NCBI RefSeq assembly: GCF_005116475.1
Contig: NZ_SWBO01000009.1
Coordinates: 62,177 to 126,176, forward strand
Origin: Pedobacter cryotolerans
GTDB taxonomy: Bacteria > Bacteroidota > Bacteroidia > Sphingobacteriales > Sphingobacteriaceae
DNA length: 64,000 nt
Direction: 5' to 3'
Shown here: one piece after another, positions 46,136 through 55,216 of the stretch
How positions within the stretch are numbered: the first letter of the stretch is position 1
How the letters are laid out: each line of letters opens with the position of its first letter
Notes under the pieces: generated by a model
The model's database searches: none
Told to the model about the DNA's origin: nothing
What the model saw: the letters and a program-made list of their open reading frames with translations, nothing else
Position numbers and translations under genes: made by a program

Positions 46136-47257
46136 GTGGACTTTTTTCAAAATTATATCATTTATTATATTGGCATTGTAGGCTTGGCTTTTTTGCTAGT
46201 CATCACAGTTATTCCATCTATTATATTTACAGCCATAAAATATAGATTATTTGATAATGCCGATGGATACCGAAAATCGCATAGAATACACATTTCGAGA
46301 TTAGGAGGCGTGGCCATTTTTTGCAGCTTTACCATAACTACATTATTATTTGCTGCAATGGTAGATTATAAGCAGGCCAATTTTTTAATTACATCCTCCA
46401 TTATTTTATTCGCACTTGGTTTAAAAGACGATTTATATGGCTTAAATCCGCTTACTAAATTTTTATTGCAAATTGTTGTTGCCTCCATTTTGGTGGTGGC
46501 TGGTAATTTTAGACTAACTAGTTTTTATGGTGTGTTTTATTTATGGGATGTTGCGCCATTGTGGGGTGGTTTATTTTCAATATTGGTAATTATTTTTGTA
46601 AATAATGCTTATAATTTAATTGATGGTGTAGATGGTTTAGCGGGCACATTAGGTGCAATATCAACCTTATGTTTTGGGGTGTTTTTTGCAATTGCAGATG
46701 CTTACCCTTACGCTTTTATAGCCTTTGCTATGTTTGGGGCAATATTGGGGTTTTTGGTTTTTAATTATCATCCTGCAAAAATATTTATGGGCGATACAGG
46801 TTCATTAATTATTGGTTTGGTTTGTGGAGTTTTGGCTATTAAATTTATCAATATCAATAAAATTGGAAATACTCCTGATCCTAATTTTTACTCAGCGCCA
46901 GGTATCGCAGTTGCGGTTATTATTGTTCCAGTTTTCGATTCATTAAGAATATTTTTTATTCGTGTAATGCATAAAATGCCTCCGTTTAAAGGAGATAGAA
47001 ACCATATTCACCATAGGCTACAGCAGTTAGGTTTTACGACCAATCAAATTGTTGTTGCTTTAAGTTTTTTTAGTGGAGTGATGATTACACTTTCACTATT
47101 TATGCAACATTGGGGTAACTTTGCTGTAATTTCTGTGATTATAATTATCTGTGTAATTTTAAATGCAATAATTACCTATAAAATTGGCAAAAGAAGAGAT
47201 CGAAAATACAAATTAATGGATGTAATTTTATTAGATACATTTCGGATAATTAAATGA
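46136..47257 (+). CDS. WecA/TagO-like undecaprenyl-phosphate glycosyl-1-phosphate transferase
   Basis: A membrane enzyme of about 373 residues that starts glycan synthesis by moving a sugar-1-phosphate, often GlcNAc-1-P, from a UDP-sugar to undecaprenyl phosphate. About ten or eleven helices. Motifs are [51 protein letters not shown] and GDRNHIHHRLQQLG; the last marks WecA relatives rather than MraY. No ATG lies near the N-terminus. I use GTG 46136 (then DFFQNYIIYYIG); TTG 46103 is an alternative that adds 11 residues. Confidence 0.87.
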   Translation: MDFFQNYIIYYIGIVGLAFLLVITVIPSIIFTAIKYRLFDNADGYRKSHRIHISRLGGVAIFCSFTITTLLFAAMVDYKQANFLITSSIILFALGLKDDLYGLNPLTKFLLQIVVASILVVAGNFRLTSFYGVFYLWDVAPLWGGLFSILVIIFVNNAYNLIDGVDGLAGTLGAISTLCFGVFFAIADAYPYAFIAFAMFGAILGFLVFNYHPAKIFMGDTGSLIIGLVCGVLAIKFININKIGNTPDPNFYSAPGIAVAVIIVPVFDSLRIFFIRVMHKMPPFKGDRNHIHHRLQQLGFTTNQIVVALSFFSGVMITLSLFMQHWGNFAVISVIIIICVILNAIITYKIGKRRDRKYKLMDVILLDTFRIIK

Positions 47258-47336
47258 TAACTGTAAGCTAAAATTTAATCAGCCAAAAACAATTAAATTA
47301 TTACATTCTCTTAAAGAATATAGCTAATTTTACGCC

Positions 47337-48338
47337 ATGAACATTGCAATAAATGGATTTGGCCGAATTGGGCGAACCTTTCTTCGTACTGCACTTAAAC
47401 GTAAAATTAATGTTGTAGCCATCAACGATTTAACTGCTCCAGCTACACTTGCTCATCTTTTTAAATATGATTCTGTTCATGGTGTTTACCCTGGAGATAT
47501 CACTTATACCGATACATCAATTATTATAGATGGATTTATCATCAATGTTTACGCCGAAAAAGATCCTCTTCAATTACCTTGGGCAGCGCTCAATGTTGAT
47601 CTAGTGATAGAATCTACAGGTAAATTTACAGATAGAAGCAAAGCCAACTTGCATATTCTTGCAGGGGCAAAACAAGTAATTATCTCTGCCCCAGCTACAG
47701 ATTCATCCATCCCTATGGTAGTTATAGGGGTTAATGATGATCATGTTGATTTAAATTCACCTATTTTATCTAATGCCTCATGTACTACAAACAATGTGGC
47801 GCCAATGGTTAAAATTTTAGATGATAATTGGGGAGTTGAAGAAGGATATATCACCACCATTCACTCGATGACAGGAGATCAAAATTTACATGACTCGCCT
47901 CATAAAGATTTGCGAAGGGCAAGAGCGGCTTCATCATCTATTATACCTACCTCAACGGGTGCCGCAAAAGCAATTACTCATATTTTTCCTCATTTAGAGG
48001 GTAAATTAGGTGGAGCAGGTATCCGTGTACCGGTTTTAAACGGTTCATTAACAGATTTTACCTGTGTTTTAAAAAATAAAACTACGATCGATCAAATTAA
48101 CGAAGCCTTTAAAGCAGCATCTTTAATAAAAATGAAATCGATTATTGAGTATACTGAAGACCCAATTGTTTCCGTTGATATTATTAATAATCCACATTCT
48201 TGTATATTTGATTCTCAGTTAACTTCCATTGTGGGCGATTTGGTAAAAGTTGTAGGTTGGTACGATAACGAATCAGGCTATTCTAATCGTTTAGCAGATT
48301 TGATAGAGAAAATAAATGCGCATAAAGCATCGGCTTAA
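47337..48338 (+). CDS. gap: Glyceraldehyde-3-phosphate dehydrogenase
   Basis: NAD(P)-dependent glycolytic enzyme making 1,3-bisphosphoglycerate, 333 residues. N-terminal INGFGRIGRTFLR binds the cofactor. Catalytic Cys149 lies in NASCTTNNVAP, the partner His in TIHSMTGDQ, and the substrate loops STGAAKAI and the ending WYDNESGYSNRL are intact. TTNNVAP differs from the more usual TTNCLAP, a variant I believe is common in secondary GAPDH copies of this phylum. It is followed 11 bases later by a GNAT gene and then pgk, the next enzyme of glycolysis. Confidence 0.96.
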   Translation: MNIAINGFGRIGRTFLRTALKRKINVVAINDLTAPATLAHLFKYDSVHGVYPGDITYTDTSIIIDGFIINVYAEKDPLQLPWAALNVDLVIESTGKFTDRSKANLHILAGAKQVIISAPATDSSIPMVVIGVNDDHVDLNSPILSNASCTTNNVAPMVKILDDNWGVEEGYITTIHSMTGDQNLHDSPHKDLRRARAASSSIIPTSTGAAKAITHIFPHLEGKLGGAGIRVPVLNGSLTDFTCVLKNKTTIDQINEAFKAASLIKMKSIIEYTEDPIVSVDIINNPHSCIFDSQLTSIVGDLVKVVGWYDNESGYSNRLADLIEKINAHKASA

Positions 48339-48349
48339 ATATTTGTTAA

Positions 48350-48787
48350 ATGGTTAAATTTATTCCACTTGAGCTTACTTTAGGGTTAAGAAGTAAGGTA
48401 TTAAGAAATGATATTCCTTTAGAAGAATGTACTTTTGATACAGACCAAATTGAAGGTGTGTTTCATTTGGGCTATTCTATTGAACATGAAATAACCACAG
48501 TGGCAACATTTTTTCCGAACAATACTATTAATGAGGATAAATTAGGTTATCAACTGCGAGGAATGGCAACCGACCCACTTTTTGCAGGTAAAGGATTTGG
48601 GAAACAACTTATAAATTTTGCTGTTGATTATATTAAAACAACAAACGCCGACTATATTTGGTGTAATGCTAGAAGTTCGGCTATTAAATTCTATGAAAAA
48701 TTAGGATTCGAGATAATTTCAGATGAATTTGAAATTTCTGGGGTTGGGCCTCACTATAAAATGATTTTAAAACTAAATAAGATATGA
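48350..48787 (+). CDS. GNAT family N-acetyltransferase
   Basis: A 145-residue acetyl-CoA-dependent acetyltransferase. The acetyl-CoA loop is [14 protein letters not shown], preceded by the strand LRGMATDPL; the end has [20 protein letters not shown], typical of the fold. It is wedged between gap and pgk, overlapping the pgk start by four bases (ATGA), so it is translated with the glycolytic genes. The substrate is unknown. Confidence 0.9.
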   Translation: MVKFIPLELTLGLRSKVLRNDIPLEECTFDTDQIEGVFHLGYSIEHEITTVATFFPNNTINEDKLGYQLRGMATDPLFAGKGFGKQLINFAVDYIKTTNADYIWCNARSSAIKFYEKLGFEIISDEFEISGVGPHYKMILKLNKI

Positions 48788-49974
48788 ATACGATCGATCA
48801 AATAAACTTTAAAGATAAAAAAGCATTGATAAGGGTAGATTTTAATGTGCCTTTAGATAAAGAATTTAACATAACAGATGATAAACGAATGCGAGCTGCC
48901 ATGCCTACCATCACTAAAATTTTAAATGATGGTGGTTCTGTAGTTTTAATGTCGCATTTAGGTAGGCCAAAAGGTGGTCCAGAAGATAAATATTCGCTAA
49001 AACACATTTTAGGAGATTTATCTAGAATGTTAGATTTAGAAGTGAAATTTGCTACAGATTGTATTGGAGCTGATGCGGAAAAGCAAGCGAAAAATCTTTT
49101 TCCGGGAGAAGTGTTGTTGTTAGAGAATTTACGTTTTCATCCACAGGAAGAAAAAGGTGATGTTGCTTTTGCAGAGAAATTATCGAAATTAGGAAATGTT
49201 TATGTAAATGATGCTTTCGGTACAGCCCATCGTGCTCATGCATCAACCACAATAATAGCGCAATTTTTTCCTAACGCTAAATATTTCGGTTATTTAATGG
49301 CTGAGGAATTGAAAAATGCAGAAAAAGTAAACCATGGCGCAGCAAAACCTTTTACTGCAATTATGGGTGGTGCTAAAGTTTCTGATAAAATTTTGTTGAT
49401 TGAAAGTTTGTTAGACAAAGTAGACAACCTGATTATTGGTGGAGGTATGGCTTATACTTTTGCTAAAGCGCAGGGCGGAGAAATTGGCACCTCTCTTTTA
49501 GAAGAAGATAGAATGGCTTTGTGTTTAGAATTAATGGATAAAGCAAAGGCAAAAGGGGTGAATTTAATCCTTCCGGTAGATACCGTAATAGCTGATAAGT
49601 TTGATAACGATGCTGCTAAAGATCAGGTAGATAGTGGTCATATTCCGGCAGATTGGATGGGATTAGATATTGGTACAAAATCAGTAGAATTATTTACAGA
49701 AACTATCAAAAATTCTAAAACATTATTGTGGAACGGACCAATGGGTGTTTTTGAAATGGCAAATTTTGAACAAGGTACCAAAGCTATAGCTGAAGCGGTT
49801 GTTGCAGCTACAAAAAATGGTGCCTTCTCATTAATTGGTGGTGGCGATTCAGCCGCTGCAATTGCTAAATTCGGATTAGAAGATGAAGTAAGCTATGTTT
49901 CTACAGGTGGTGGTGCCTTGTTAGAATACATGGAAGGCAAAGAATTGCCAGGAGTGAAAGCGATACAAAGTTAG
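48784..49974 (+). CDS. pgk: Phosphoglycerate kinase
   Basis: Makes ATP from 1,3-bisphosphoglycerate in glycolysis, 396 residues. The signature [19 protein letters not shown] is at residues 17-35, and [45 protein letters not shown] and the C-terminal GGGDSAAA loop are all present. The length is standard. Overlapping the GNAT gene by four bases, it ends six bases before the REP block that precedes the transposase gene. Confidence 0.97.
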   Translation: MNTIDQINFKDKKALIRVDFNVPLDKEFNITDDKRMRAAMPTITKILNDGGSVVLMSHLGRPKGGPEDKYSLKHILGDLSRMLDLEVKFATDCIGADAEKQAKNLFPGEVLLLENLRFHPQEEKGDVAFAEKLSKLGNVYVNDAFGTAHRAHASTTIIAQFFPNAKYFGYLMAEELKNAEKVNHGAAKPFTAIMGGAKVSDKILLIESLLDKVDNLIIGGGMAYTFAKAQGGEIGTSLLEEDRMALCLELMDKAKAKGVNLILPVDTVIADKFDNDAAKDQVDSGHIPADWMGLDIGTKSVELFTETIKNSKTLLWNGPMGVFEMANFEQGTKAIAEAVVAATKNGAFSLIGGGDSAAAIAKFGLEDEVSYVSTGGGALLEYMEGKELPGVKAIQS

Positions 49975-49979
49975 ATTCT

Positions 49980-50089
49980 GTCATCCGATGACTATGTGCT
50001 ATTTGCCTTTGTCATCGGACGACTAAATATCGAAACCTATTTTTAGTCATCCAATGAAACTTTCCTTGATTTATTATTCATCGGATGAA
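49980..50089. repeat. BIME-like repeat linked to the RAYT gene, copy 1
   Basis: Two hairpins in tandem. TCCGATGAC pairs with GTCATCGGA (49985-50018), then TCATCCAATGAA pairs with TTCATCGGATGA (50047-50088). Between them is GACTAAATATCGAAACCTAT. The whole 110-base unit reappears with about 90 per cent identity on the other side of the transposase gene (50993-51104) in the same orientation. Confidence 0.9.
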
Positions 50090-50099
50090 ATACACTCGT

Positions 50100-50160
50100 A
50101 ATTCGATGACTACCCGCTATTTGCCTTTGTCATCGGGGGCCTAATTATAAATACCTATTA
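50100..50160. repeat. Partial RAYT-linked repeat
   Basis: TTCGATGACTACCCGCTATT and TTTGTCATCGGG repeat the first half of copy 1 with changes, and the second hairpin is lost (CCTAATTATAAATACCTATT). It lies between copy 1 and the transposase stop. Confidence 0.75.
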
Positions 50161-50208
50161 TTTTATTAATAGTATGAGCCGTTTTTATAGTTTAATTGAT
50201 TTAGAGTT

Positions 50209-50799
50209 TCAAAAAATACCTAAGAGCATTTTTTCTGAAATCAAATGCTCACCTTCTCTAATAAAATCATCTTTTTCAATACCCGAATGTTCGTAAAAAA
50301 GACTTTGATTACACAAGCTGCCATTTCTCATTCCGATGTAATCAAGATAAGATGAAAATTTCCAATCTTTTAAGTCCGTAATTAAACCAGCTTTTAGCGG
50401 GTTCTGATGAATATAATGTGTGCATATTGATAAATAATTTATCGTGTCATTGGCATTTATTTCTAATTTTTTGGCTTTTGTTTTTTGTTGAAAAAGTGAT
50501 CCCGTAAAACACTCTTGTTTTTGAAGAGCTCTGGTGTAAGACCTTAAAACTATGGCAATCGCTTTGTTTAAAGATTTTTGTCCGATTTTCTTTGCGATAT
50601 TCGTATCCCTATCCTTAATATAAATTATAAAGTGGAAGTGATTAGGCATTAAACAGTAGGATAAAATCTCACAAAATGGAAGAATTTCTGTTCTAATCTT
50701 TCTTAGAAAAAATAAGTAATTCTCTTCGCTAAAAAAGATTTGCTGTTTGTTGTTGCCTCTATTATAAAGATGATAAAACTTTCCCTCTGTAAATTCCAT
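50209..50799 (-). CDS. REP-associated tyrosine transposase (RAYT, Y1 HUH superfamily)
   Basis: A single-strand DNA nuclease of the TnpA-REP type, about 196 residues. The metal-binding HUH motif is in MPNHFHFII, and a catalytic Tyr lies in the THYIHQNPLKAGLI segment, the IHxNP signature of RAYTs. The start KFYHLYNRGNNKQQIFF is typical. I choose ATG 50799, where MEFTEGKFYHLYNRG begins; an upstream in-frame ATG at 50829 adds ten residues. It is not a classic insertion sequence: there is no second gene, and palindromic repeats rather than IS ends flank it, so it is probably domesticated to move or maintain those repeats. Confidence 0.92.
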   Translation of the reverse strand: MEFTEGKFYHLYNRGNNKQQIFFSEENYLFFLRKIRTEILPFCEILSYCLMPNHFHFIIYIKDRDTNIAKKIGQKSLNKAIAIVLRSYTRALQKQECFTGSLFQQKTKAKKLEINANDTINYLSICTHYIHQNPLKAGLITDLKDWKFSSYLDYIGMRNGSLCNQSLFYEHSGIEKDDFIREGEHLISEKMLLGIF

Positions 50800-50992
50800 A
50801 AACAAATGATTTATTGGTAATCTTAACATAAATTATAGATTAAAGCAAATGCTTGAATCTAAGTCATCGATGACTAATGACAAGCAGAAATCTTTTTCCT
50901 TCCCCCCACGTTAGATCTATTTGTTAAACAAAATTAAATTCTGTTTAACAATCTGCAAATAACTTTCAACAAACTTACGATGACATAAACTC

Positions 50993-51104
50993 GTCATCCT
51001 ATGACTATGTGCTATTCGCCATTGTCATCGGACGACTAAATATCGAAACCTCTTTTTAGTCATCCGATGAAACCTTTCTATCGATTTATTATTCATCGGA
51101 TGAC
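50993..51104. repeat. BIME-like repeat linked to the RAYT gene, copy 2
   Basis: Same order of parts as copy 1: GTCATCCTATGACTATGTGC, ATTGTCATCGGACGACTAAA, TATCGAAACCTCTTTTTAGT, CATCCGATGAAACC and ATTCATCGGATGAC. In the second hairpin this copy is the better one, since CATCCGATGA pairs without the mismatch of copy 1. It ends about 80 bases before the mraZ operator. Confidence 0.9.
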
Positions 51105-51170
51105 AACCCACTAGGTTCCCCACTCAAAATGTGCCAATGTGGGATAAATTTACAGGTTTTTACATGTTGA

Positions 51171-51178
51171 TAACTTTT
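51171..51178 (+). promoter_or_regulatory. Candidate -7 box of the mraZ (dcw) promoter
   Basis: TAACTTTT matches seven of eight positions of TAnnTTTG and is directly followed by the repeat operator, so a bound repressor would cover the transcription start. No clear TTG lies 20 bases upstream. Confidence 0.4.
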
Positions 51179-51180
51179 TT

Positions 51181-51210
51181 GTGGTAAAAAGTGGTAAAAA
51201 GTGGTAGAAG
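51181..51210 (+). promoter_or_regulatory. MraZ operator: three 10-base direct repeats
   Basis: GTGGTAAAAA at 51181 and at 51191, then GTGGTAGAAG at 51201, exactly one helical turn apart. MraZ is known to bind three or more short direct repeats with ten-base period ahead of its own gene (TGGG in E. coli, GTG-containing boxes in mycoplasmas), so this is very probably its autoregulatory site. An additional AAAGTG follows at 51235. Confidence 0.85.
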
Positions 51211-51251
51211 TGTTTTATTTTTACACTACATTAAAAAGTGTAAAGACCGTA

Positions 51252-51722
51252 ATGACTCAACTGATAGGAGAATTTGATTGTAAATTGGATGCGAAAGGGC
51301 GCTTAAGTGTGCCTTCTTCGTTGAAGAAGCAATTGCCTGATGTTGAGCGTGATGGACTGATTGTTAGTCGTGGTTTTGAACAAAATTTAATCATTTACCC
51401 AAAAAAAGTTTGGGAAGGCATTGTTGCCGAGATGATGAAGTTGAATATGTATGTGCCTGAAAACAGGGATTTCGTTCGTAAGTTTCAGCGCGGTGCAACC
51501 GAACTTTCTTTAGATGCTGCTGGAAGGGTTTTAATACCTAAATCATTAACCGATTTCGCTAAAATTGGTTCTGAAGTGGTTTTAGCTTGTCAATTAGATA
51601 GGGTAGAGGTTTGGGATAAGAAAGCTTATGATGATTTATTTAATGATTCGCCTGAGGATTTTGCAGCACTAGCGCAAAAAGTAATGGGTGGTAATAATGG
51701 GAGGATAGGAGATGGAGCATAA
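51252..51722 (+). CDS. mraZ: MraZ, transcriptional regulator of the dcw cluster
   Basis: A 156-residue AbrB-fold DNA-binding protein with two MraZ repeats, seen as FDCKLDAKGRLSVPSSLKKQ and LSLDAAGRVLIPKSL. It forms a ring that binds the direct repeats upstream and represses its own operon. ATG 51252 gives MTQLIGEFDCKLDAKGR; an earlier in-frame start at 51201 would run through the operator and is rejected. It overlaps rsmH by 11 bases. Confidence 0.95.
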   Translation: MTQLIGEFDCKLDAKGRLSVPSSLKKQLPDVERDGLIVSRGFEQNLIIYPKKVWEGIVAEMMKLNMYVPENRDFVRKFQRGATELSLDAAGRVLIPKSLTDFAKIGSEVVLACQLDRVEVWDKKAYDDLFNDSPEDFAALAQKVMGGNNGRIGDGA

Positions 51723-52617
51723 TTACCATGTGCCAGTGATGTTAAAAGAGTGTATTGAAGGTTTAAATATCAATCCCTCTGGTGTATATGTTGATGTAAC
51801 TTTTGGTGGCGGAGGTCATTCTAGAGAAATTTTAAAAAATTTAGGAAAAGATGGGGTGCTGATTGCATTTGATCAAGATCCTGATGCGCAAAGAAATAAA
51901 ATTGATGATCCGAGGTTTAAATTTGTAGATCAAAACTTTGGTTTTCTTAAAAATAACTTGCGTTTATTGGGTTATAAACAAGTGGATGGGATTTTGGCAG
52001 ATCTTGGTGTTTCTTCTCATCAGTTTAACGAGCCAAGCAGAGGTTTCTCTACTCGTTTTGATGCTGATTTAGATATGCGGATGGATAAGCATCGTCCTTT
52101 AACCGCTGCTGTAGTTTTAAATACTTATGCAGAAGATAAGTTGCATAAAATTTTCGGTATTTACGGCGAAGTTAAAAATGCAAAATCGTTAGCAGCTACC
52201 ATTGTTGCTTCTCGTGTAAATAAATCGATTGTAACCTTGGCCGATTTTAAGGCCATCATTGCGGCTCATATCCCGAAAGGAAAAGAAAATAAATACATGG
52301 CGCAAGTTTTTCAGGCGCTCAGAATAGAAGTGAATGCGGAGATAGATGTATTGGAAAGTTTTTTAGAGCAAACTGAAGCCGTTTTAAAACCAGGTGGTCG
52401 TTTGGTGGTAATGTCTTATCACTCATTAGAAGATAGGCCTGTAAAAAGTTTCATCGCCAAAGGCAAATTTAGAGGTGATGTAGAGAAAGATTTTTTTGGA
52501 AACGAGCAAAAACCATTTAAATCGATCACTCGAAAAGCTGTTGTGGCTAATGAAGAGGAATTGAGCATTAACAGTCGTGCTCGTAGTGCGAAACTTAGAA
52601 TTGGTGAAAGATTATGA
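51712..52617 (+). CDS. rsmH: 16S rRNA m4C1402 methyltransferase
   Basis: N4-methylates C1402 in the ribosomal P site with SAM, 301 residues. YVDVTFGGGGHSREIL (residues 26-41) is the SAM loop, FDQDPDAQR the acidic end of the next strand, and DLGVSSHQFNEPSRGFS plus VVMSYHSLEDRPVK are family signatures. It overlaps ftsL by four bases. Second gene of dcw, as usual. Confidence 0.97.
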   Translation: MEHNYHVPVMLKECIEGLNINPSGVYVDVTFGGGGHSREILKNLGKDGVLIAFDQDPDAQRNKIDDPRFKFVDQNFGFLKNNLRLLGYKQVDGILADLGVSSHQFNEPSRGFSTRFDADLDMRMDKHRPLTAAVVLNTYAEDKLHKIFGIYGEVKNAKSLAATIVASRVNKSIVTLADFKAIIAAHIPKGKENKYMAQVFQALRIEVNAEIDVLESFLEQTEAVLKPGGRLVVMSYHSLEDRPVKSFIAKGKFRGDVEKDFFGNEQKPFKSITRKAVVANEEELSINSRARSAKLRIGERL

Positions 52618-53036
52618 ATAACCAATTTAGAAAAAGGATAGAAGAGCAAGAGGAGGAAGAAATTCATCTTGTTGAGGAAGAGCCAAAGCCAAAAGCTGCA
52701 GTTAAGGAGGGGAGTACTACTGCTTTTTTTAGAAAGCTATTTGTAGATGGTGTGGTTACTAAAGAATCGGCTACGGATATGTTGCCTTTTATCATTTTCT
52801 TATGTGTTTTGGTAATGATTTACATCGCCAATAGCCACATGGCAATGAAAAATATAAGAAGTATAGATAAGTTAAGTAAGGAAGTAAAAGTGCTCAATTG
52901 GGAATATAAATCATTTAAAGCTGATTTAATGTTCAAGAGCAAATTAACCGAAGTGGCAGCGAAAGTAGACACCTTAGGTTTAAAAGAATTAATAGAACCG
53001 CCAAAAAAATTAGTAATCAACAGAGATGAACATTAG
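52614..53036 (+). CDS. FtsL-like division protein
   Basis: A 140-residue bitopic protein in the FtsL position. The N-terminal 55 residues are charged (EEQEEEEIHLVEEEPKPKAA), one membrane helix lies at about 62-80 (LPFIIFLCVLVMIYIANSH) and a heptad-type stretch follows (IRSIDKLSKEVKVLNWEYKS), as expected for FtsL pairing with FtsB-like partners. Sequence identity in FtsL is low, so placement between rsmH and ftsI carries the call. It overlaps ftsI by 11 bases. Confidence 0.85.
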   Translation: MNNQFRKRIEEQEEEEIHLVEEEPKPKAAVKEGSTTAFFRKLFVDGVVTKESATDMLPFIIFLCVLVMIYIANSHMAMKNIRSIDKLSKEVKVLNWEYKSFKADLMFKSKLTEVAAKVDTLGLKELIEPPKKLVINRDEH

Positions 53037-55122
53037 AGCAAACATATTATTAAGGGTATACATCGCTTTCGGGCTTATTGTGCTTTTTGCCGTTGCTGTT
53101 TTATTGAGGTTGGGGCATGTGCAATATGTTCAAGGAGAGAAGTGGGTAAAAATGGCCGATAGTCTTTCGGTAAGAGAATTTGAGATTGAAGCTGTTCGTG
53201 GTAATATTTATTCTAATGATGGTAGTTTATTGGCTACTTCTGTTCCAGAATATGAGCTACGGATGGATATGATTGCGGGTGGAATAGAAAAAGATGAAGT
53301 TTTTTACAGTAAGGTAGATTCTTTAGCTGCTGCATTTGCAGGATTTTTTAAAGATAAAACAGCTAAAGAATATTCAAGGATCTTAAGGAATGCCAGAAGA
53401 GATAAAATGAGAGCGCTATTGTTAAAACGTAGAGTTTCTTATGAAGATCTTAAAATCATCAAAAAGTTTCCAATGTACAATATGGGAGCTTACTCTGCTG
53501 GATTAAAAGCCGAACAACAAAACAAAAGAATTTTTCCATTTAAAGATTTAGCTGCTAGAACCATTGGTTATAAAAAACCAAATATTAGTGTGGGTTTAGA
53601 AGGTGCTTACGGAAACTATATTGATGGAGAAACTGGTAAACAAATGAGACAGCGAGTTGCTGGCGGTTTATGGATGCCAATTAATAGCGATGCAGAAATT
53701 GCACCTAGAGATGGCGCTGATATCATTTCAACCATCGATATAAATATGCAAGATTTGGTACAGAATGCTTTAAAAGAGGGCTTAATAAAATCTAAAGCAC
53801 ACCACGGAACTGCAATTTTAATGGAAGTGGCAACTGGTGAGATAAGATCTGTAGCAAATTACACTCGGGTAGAAGAAGGCATTTATAAAGAATCGTTCAA
53901 TTACGCTATCGCTGGTAATCAGGATCCTGGCTCTACATTTAAATTAGCTTCTTACATGGCGTTGTTAGAGGATAAATTTGTAGATACCAATACTTTAGTT
54001 AGAACAGGTTGGTACCAAATACCTGGAAAAAGAATTACCGATTCTCATCCTAAAGATGAGATGGTTACGGTAAAAGCAGCTTTTGAGCATTCATCAAACG
54101 CGGCAATTGCCAAGTTAATCAACGATAATTACAAAGATAACCCAATGAAATTTACCAATCATTTATACGAATGGGGTTTCAATGAAATGTTAGGTTTACA
54201 AATTCCTGGTGAAGCTAAACCAGTGGTGAAAAATATTGAGGCTAACAAAAGCTGGAATAAGAACATGACTTTACCACAAATGGCTTATGGTTATGAGATG
54301 CAGCTAACGCCATTGAAAATGTTAGCTTTTTACAATGCGGTTGCTAACGAAGGAAAATTTGTTTCGCCAATCTTTGTAAAAGAAATTAGAAGGTTGGGTA
54401 ATCCAATTGAGCAGTTTAAGGCAAAAGTAATCAATGAAAAAATCTGTTCTGATGTAACGTTGAGTAAAATTAAAGCGATGTTGGAAGGGGTGGTGCTTAA
54501 CGGTAGTGGTAAGCAGGTTGTGTACAATCCGCTTTACAAAATTGCTGGTAAAACGGGTACTGCTCAAGTAGCTGATGATGATAGAGGTTACAAAGGTAAA
54601 AAACAATATCAAGCATCTTTTGTAGGTTATTTTCCTGCAGAGAAACCAAAATATTCTTTAATCGTGGTAATTAATGATCCAAAGGGAGAATATTATGGTG
54701 CTTTAGTTTCTGGTCCGGTTTTCAGAAAAATTGCTGATAGAATTTACGCTGGTGATGTAAATATGTATAGCGGTGTTAAAGAAAATTTAATTGGTAACAC
54801 AGTTGCTCCTGCTGCTAAAGCTGGGCACAGCAAGGCAACTCGAAAAGTATATAATGCTTTTGGTATTAAAGCGCTTTATGCTGCAAAATCAGATTACTTC
54901 AACACTGTTGATACCAGTAATGGTGTAGCATACCAAGAAAATACACCAATAAAAGGTGTGATGCCAAATATTGCTGGAATGGGTTTAAAAGACGCCATGT
55001 ATTTAATCGGCAATGCCGGCTTAAAAGCAAGAGTTAAAGGAAGTGGTAAAGTAATTAAACAATCCATCCTGCCGGGAAGTAGAATTGGCAAAGGGTTGAT
55101 GGTAGAGATAGAGTTAAATTAA
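53026..55122 (+). CDS. ftsI: Septal peptidoglycan transpeptidase (FtsI/PBP3-like) with PASTA domain
   Basis: Class B penicillin-binding protein cross-linking septal peptidoglycan, 698 residues. An N-terminal anchor (VYIAFGLIVLFAVAVLL) is followed by the pedestal (FEIEAVRGNIYSNDGSLLAT). The transpeptidase domain has SxxK at Ser303 (GSTFKLAS), SxN at Ser356-Asn358 (SSNAA) and KTG at residue 509 (KTGTAQ). About 60 C-terminal residues (MPNIAGMGLKDAMYLIGNAG) form a PASTA domain, common in Bacteroidota FtsI. A word-like palindrome separates it from murE. Confidence 0.96.
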   Translation: MNIRANILLRVYIAFGLIVLFAVAVLLRLGHVQYVQGEKWVKMADSLSVREFEIEAVRGNIYSNDGSLLATSVPEYELRMDMIAGGIEKDEVFYSKVDSLAAAFAGFFKDKTAKEYSRILRNARRDKMRALLLKRRVSYEDLKIIKKFPMYNMGAYSAGLKAEQQNKRIFPFKDLAARTIGYKKPNISVGLEGAYGNYIDGETGKQMRQRVAGGLWMPINSDAEIAPRDGADIISTIDINMQDLVQNALKEGLIKSKAHHGTAILMEVATGEIRSVANYTRVEEGIYKESFNYAIAGNQDPGSTFKLASYMALLEDKFVDTNTLVRTGWYQIPGKRITDSHPKDEMVTVKAAFEHSSNAAIAKLINDNYKDNPMKFTNHLYEWGFNEMLGLQIPGEAKPVVKNIEANKSWNKNMTLPQMAYGYEMQLTPLKMLAFYNAVANEGKFVSPIFVKEIRRLGNPIEQFKAKVINEKICSDVTLSKIKAMLEGVVLNGSGKQVVYNPLYKIAGKTGTAQVADDDRGYKGKKQYQASFVGYFPAEKPKYSLIVVINDPKGEYYGALVSGPVFRKIADRIYAGDVNMYSGVKENLIGNTVAPAAKAGHSKATRKVYNAFGIKALYAAKSDYFNTVDTSNGVAYQENTPIKGVMPNIAGMGLKDAMYLIGNAGLKARVKGSGKVIKQSILPGSRIGKGLMVEIELN

Positions 55123-55127
55123 AACAA

Positions 55128-55210
55128 GGTTGAATGATTGAATTTTGAATGATTGAATATTTGCAACATGCTAATTCTATCATTCTCTCACTCTCTAATT
55201 CAAAATTATA
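55128..55210. repeat. Word-like palindrome between ftsI and murE
   Basis: The left arm repeats GAATGATTGAAT twice (55132-55143 and 55148-55158, with TTT between). The right arm (55172-55208) complements these words imperfectly: ATTCTATCATTC and AATTCAAAATT, with CTCTCACTCTCT between. It fills nearly all of the 94-base spacer. Confidence 0.7.
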
Positions 55211-55216
55211 ATAAAT

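Larger units (their letters stand above)
50830..51251. other. RAYT-mraZ interval
   Basis: 422 bases between the transposase start and mraZ. It holds the palindrome GTCATCGATGAC-type tract at 50871-50889, a C-rich patch (CCTTCCCCCCACG at 50899-50911), BIME copy 2 and the mraZ control region. I see no extra gene. Confidence 0.6.

Noticed and set aside
49980..51104. Classical insertion sequence with terminal inverted repeats
   Set aside because: The flanking units are direct repeats with internal hairpins, no target duplication is evident, and the protein has RAYT rather than mobile IS200/IS605 features.
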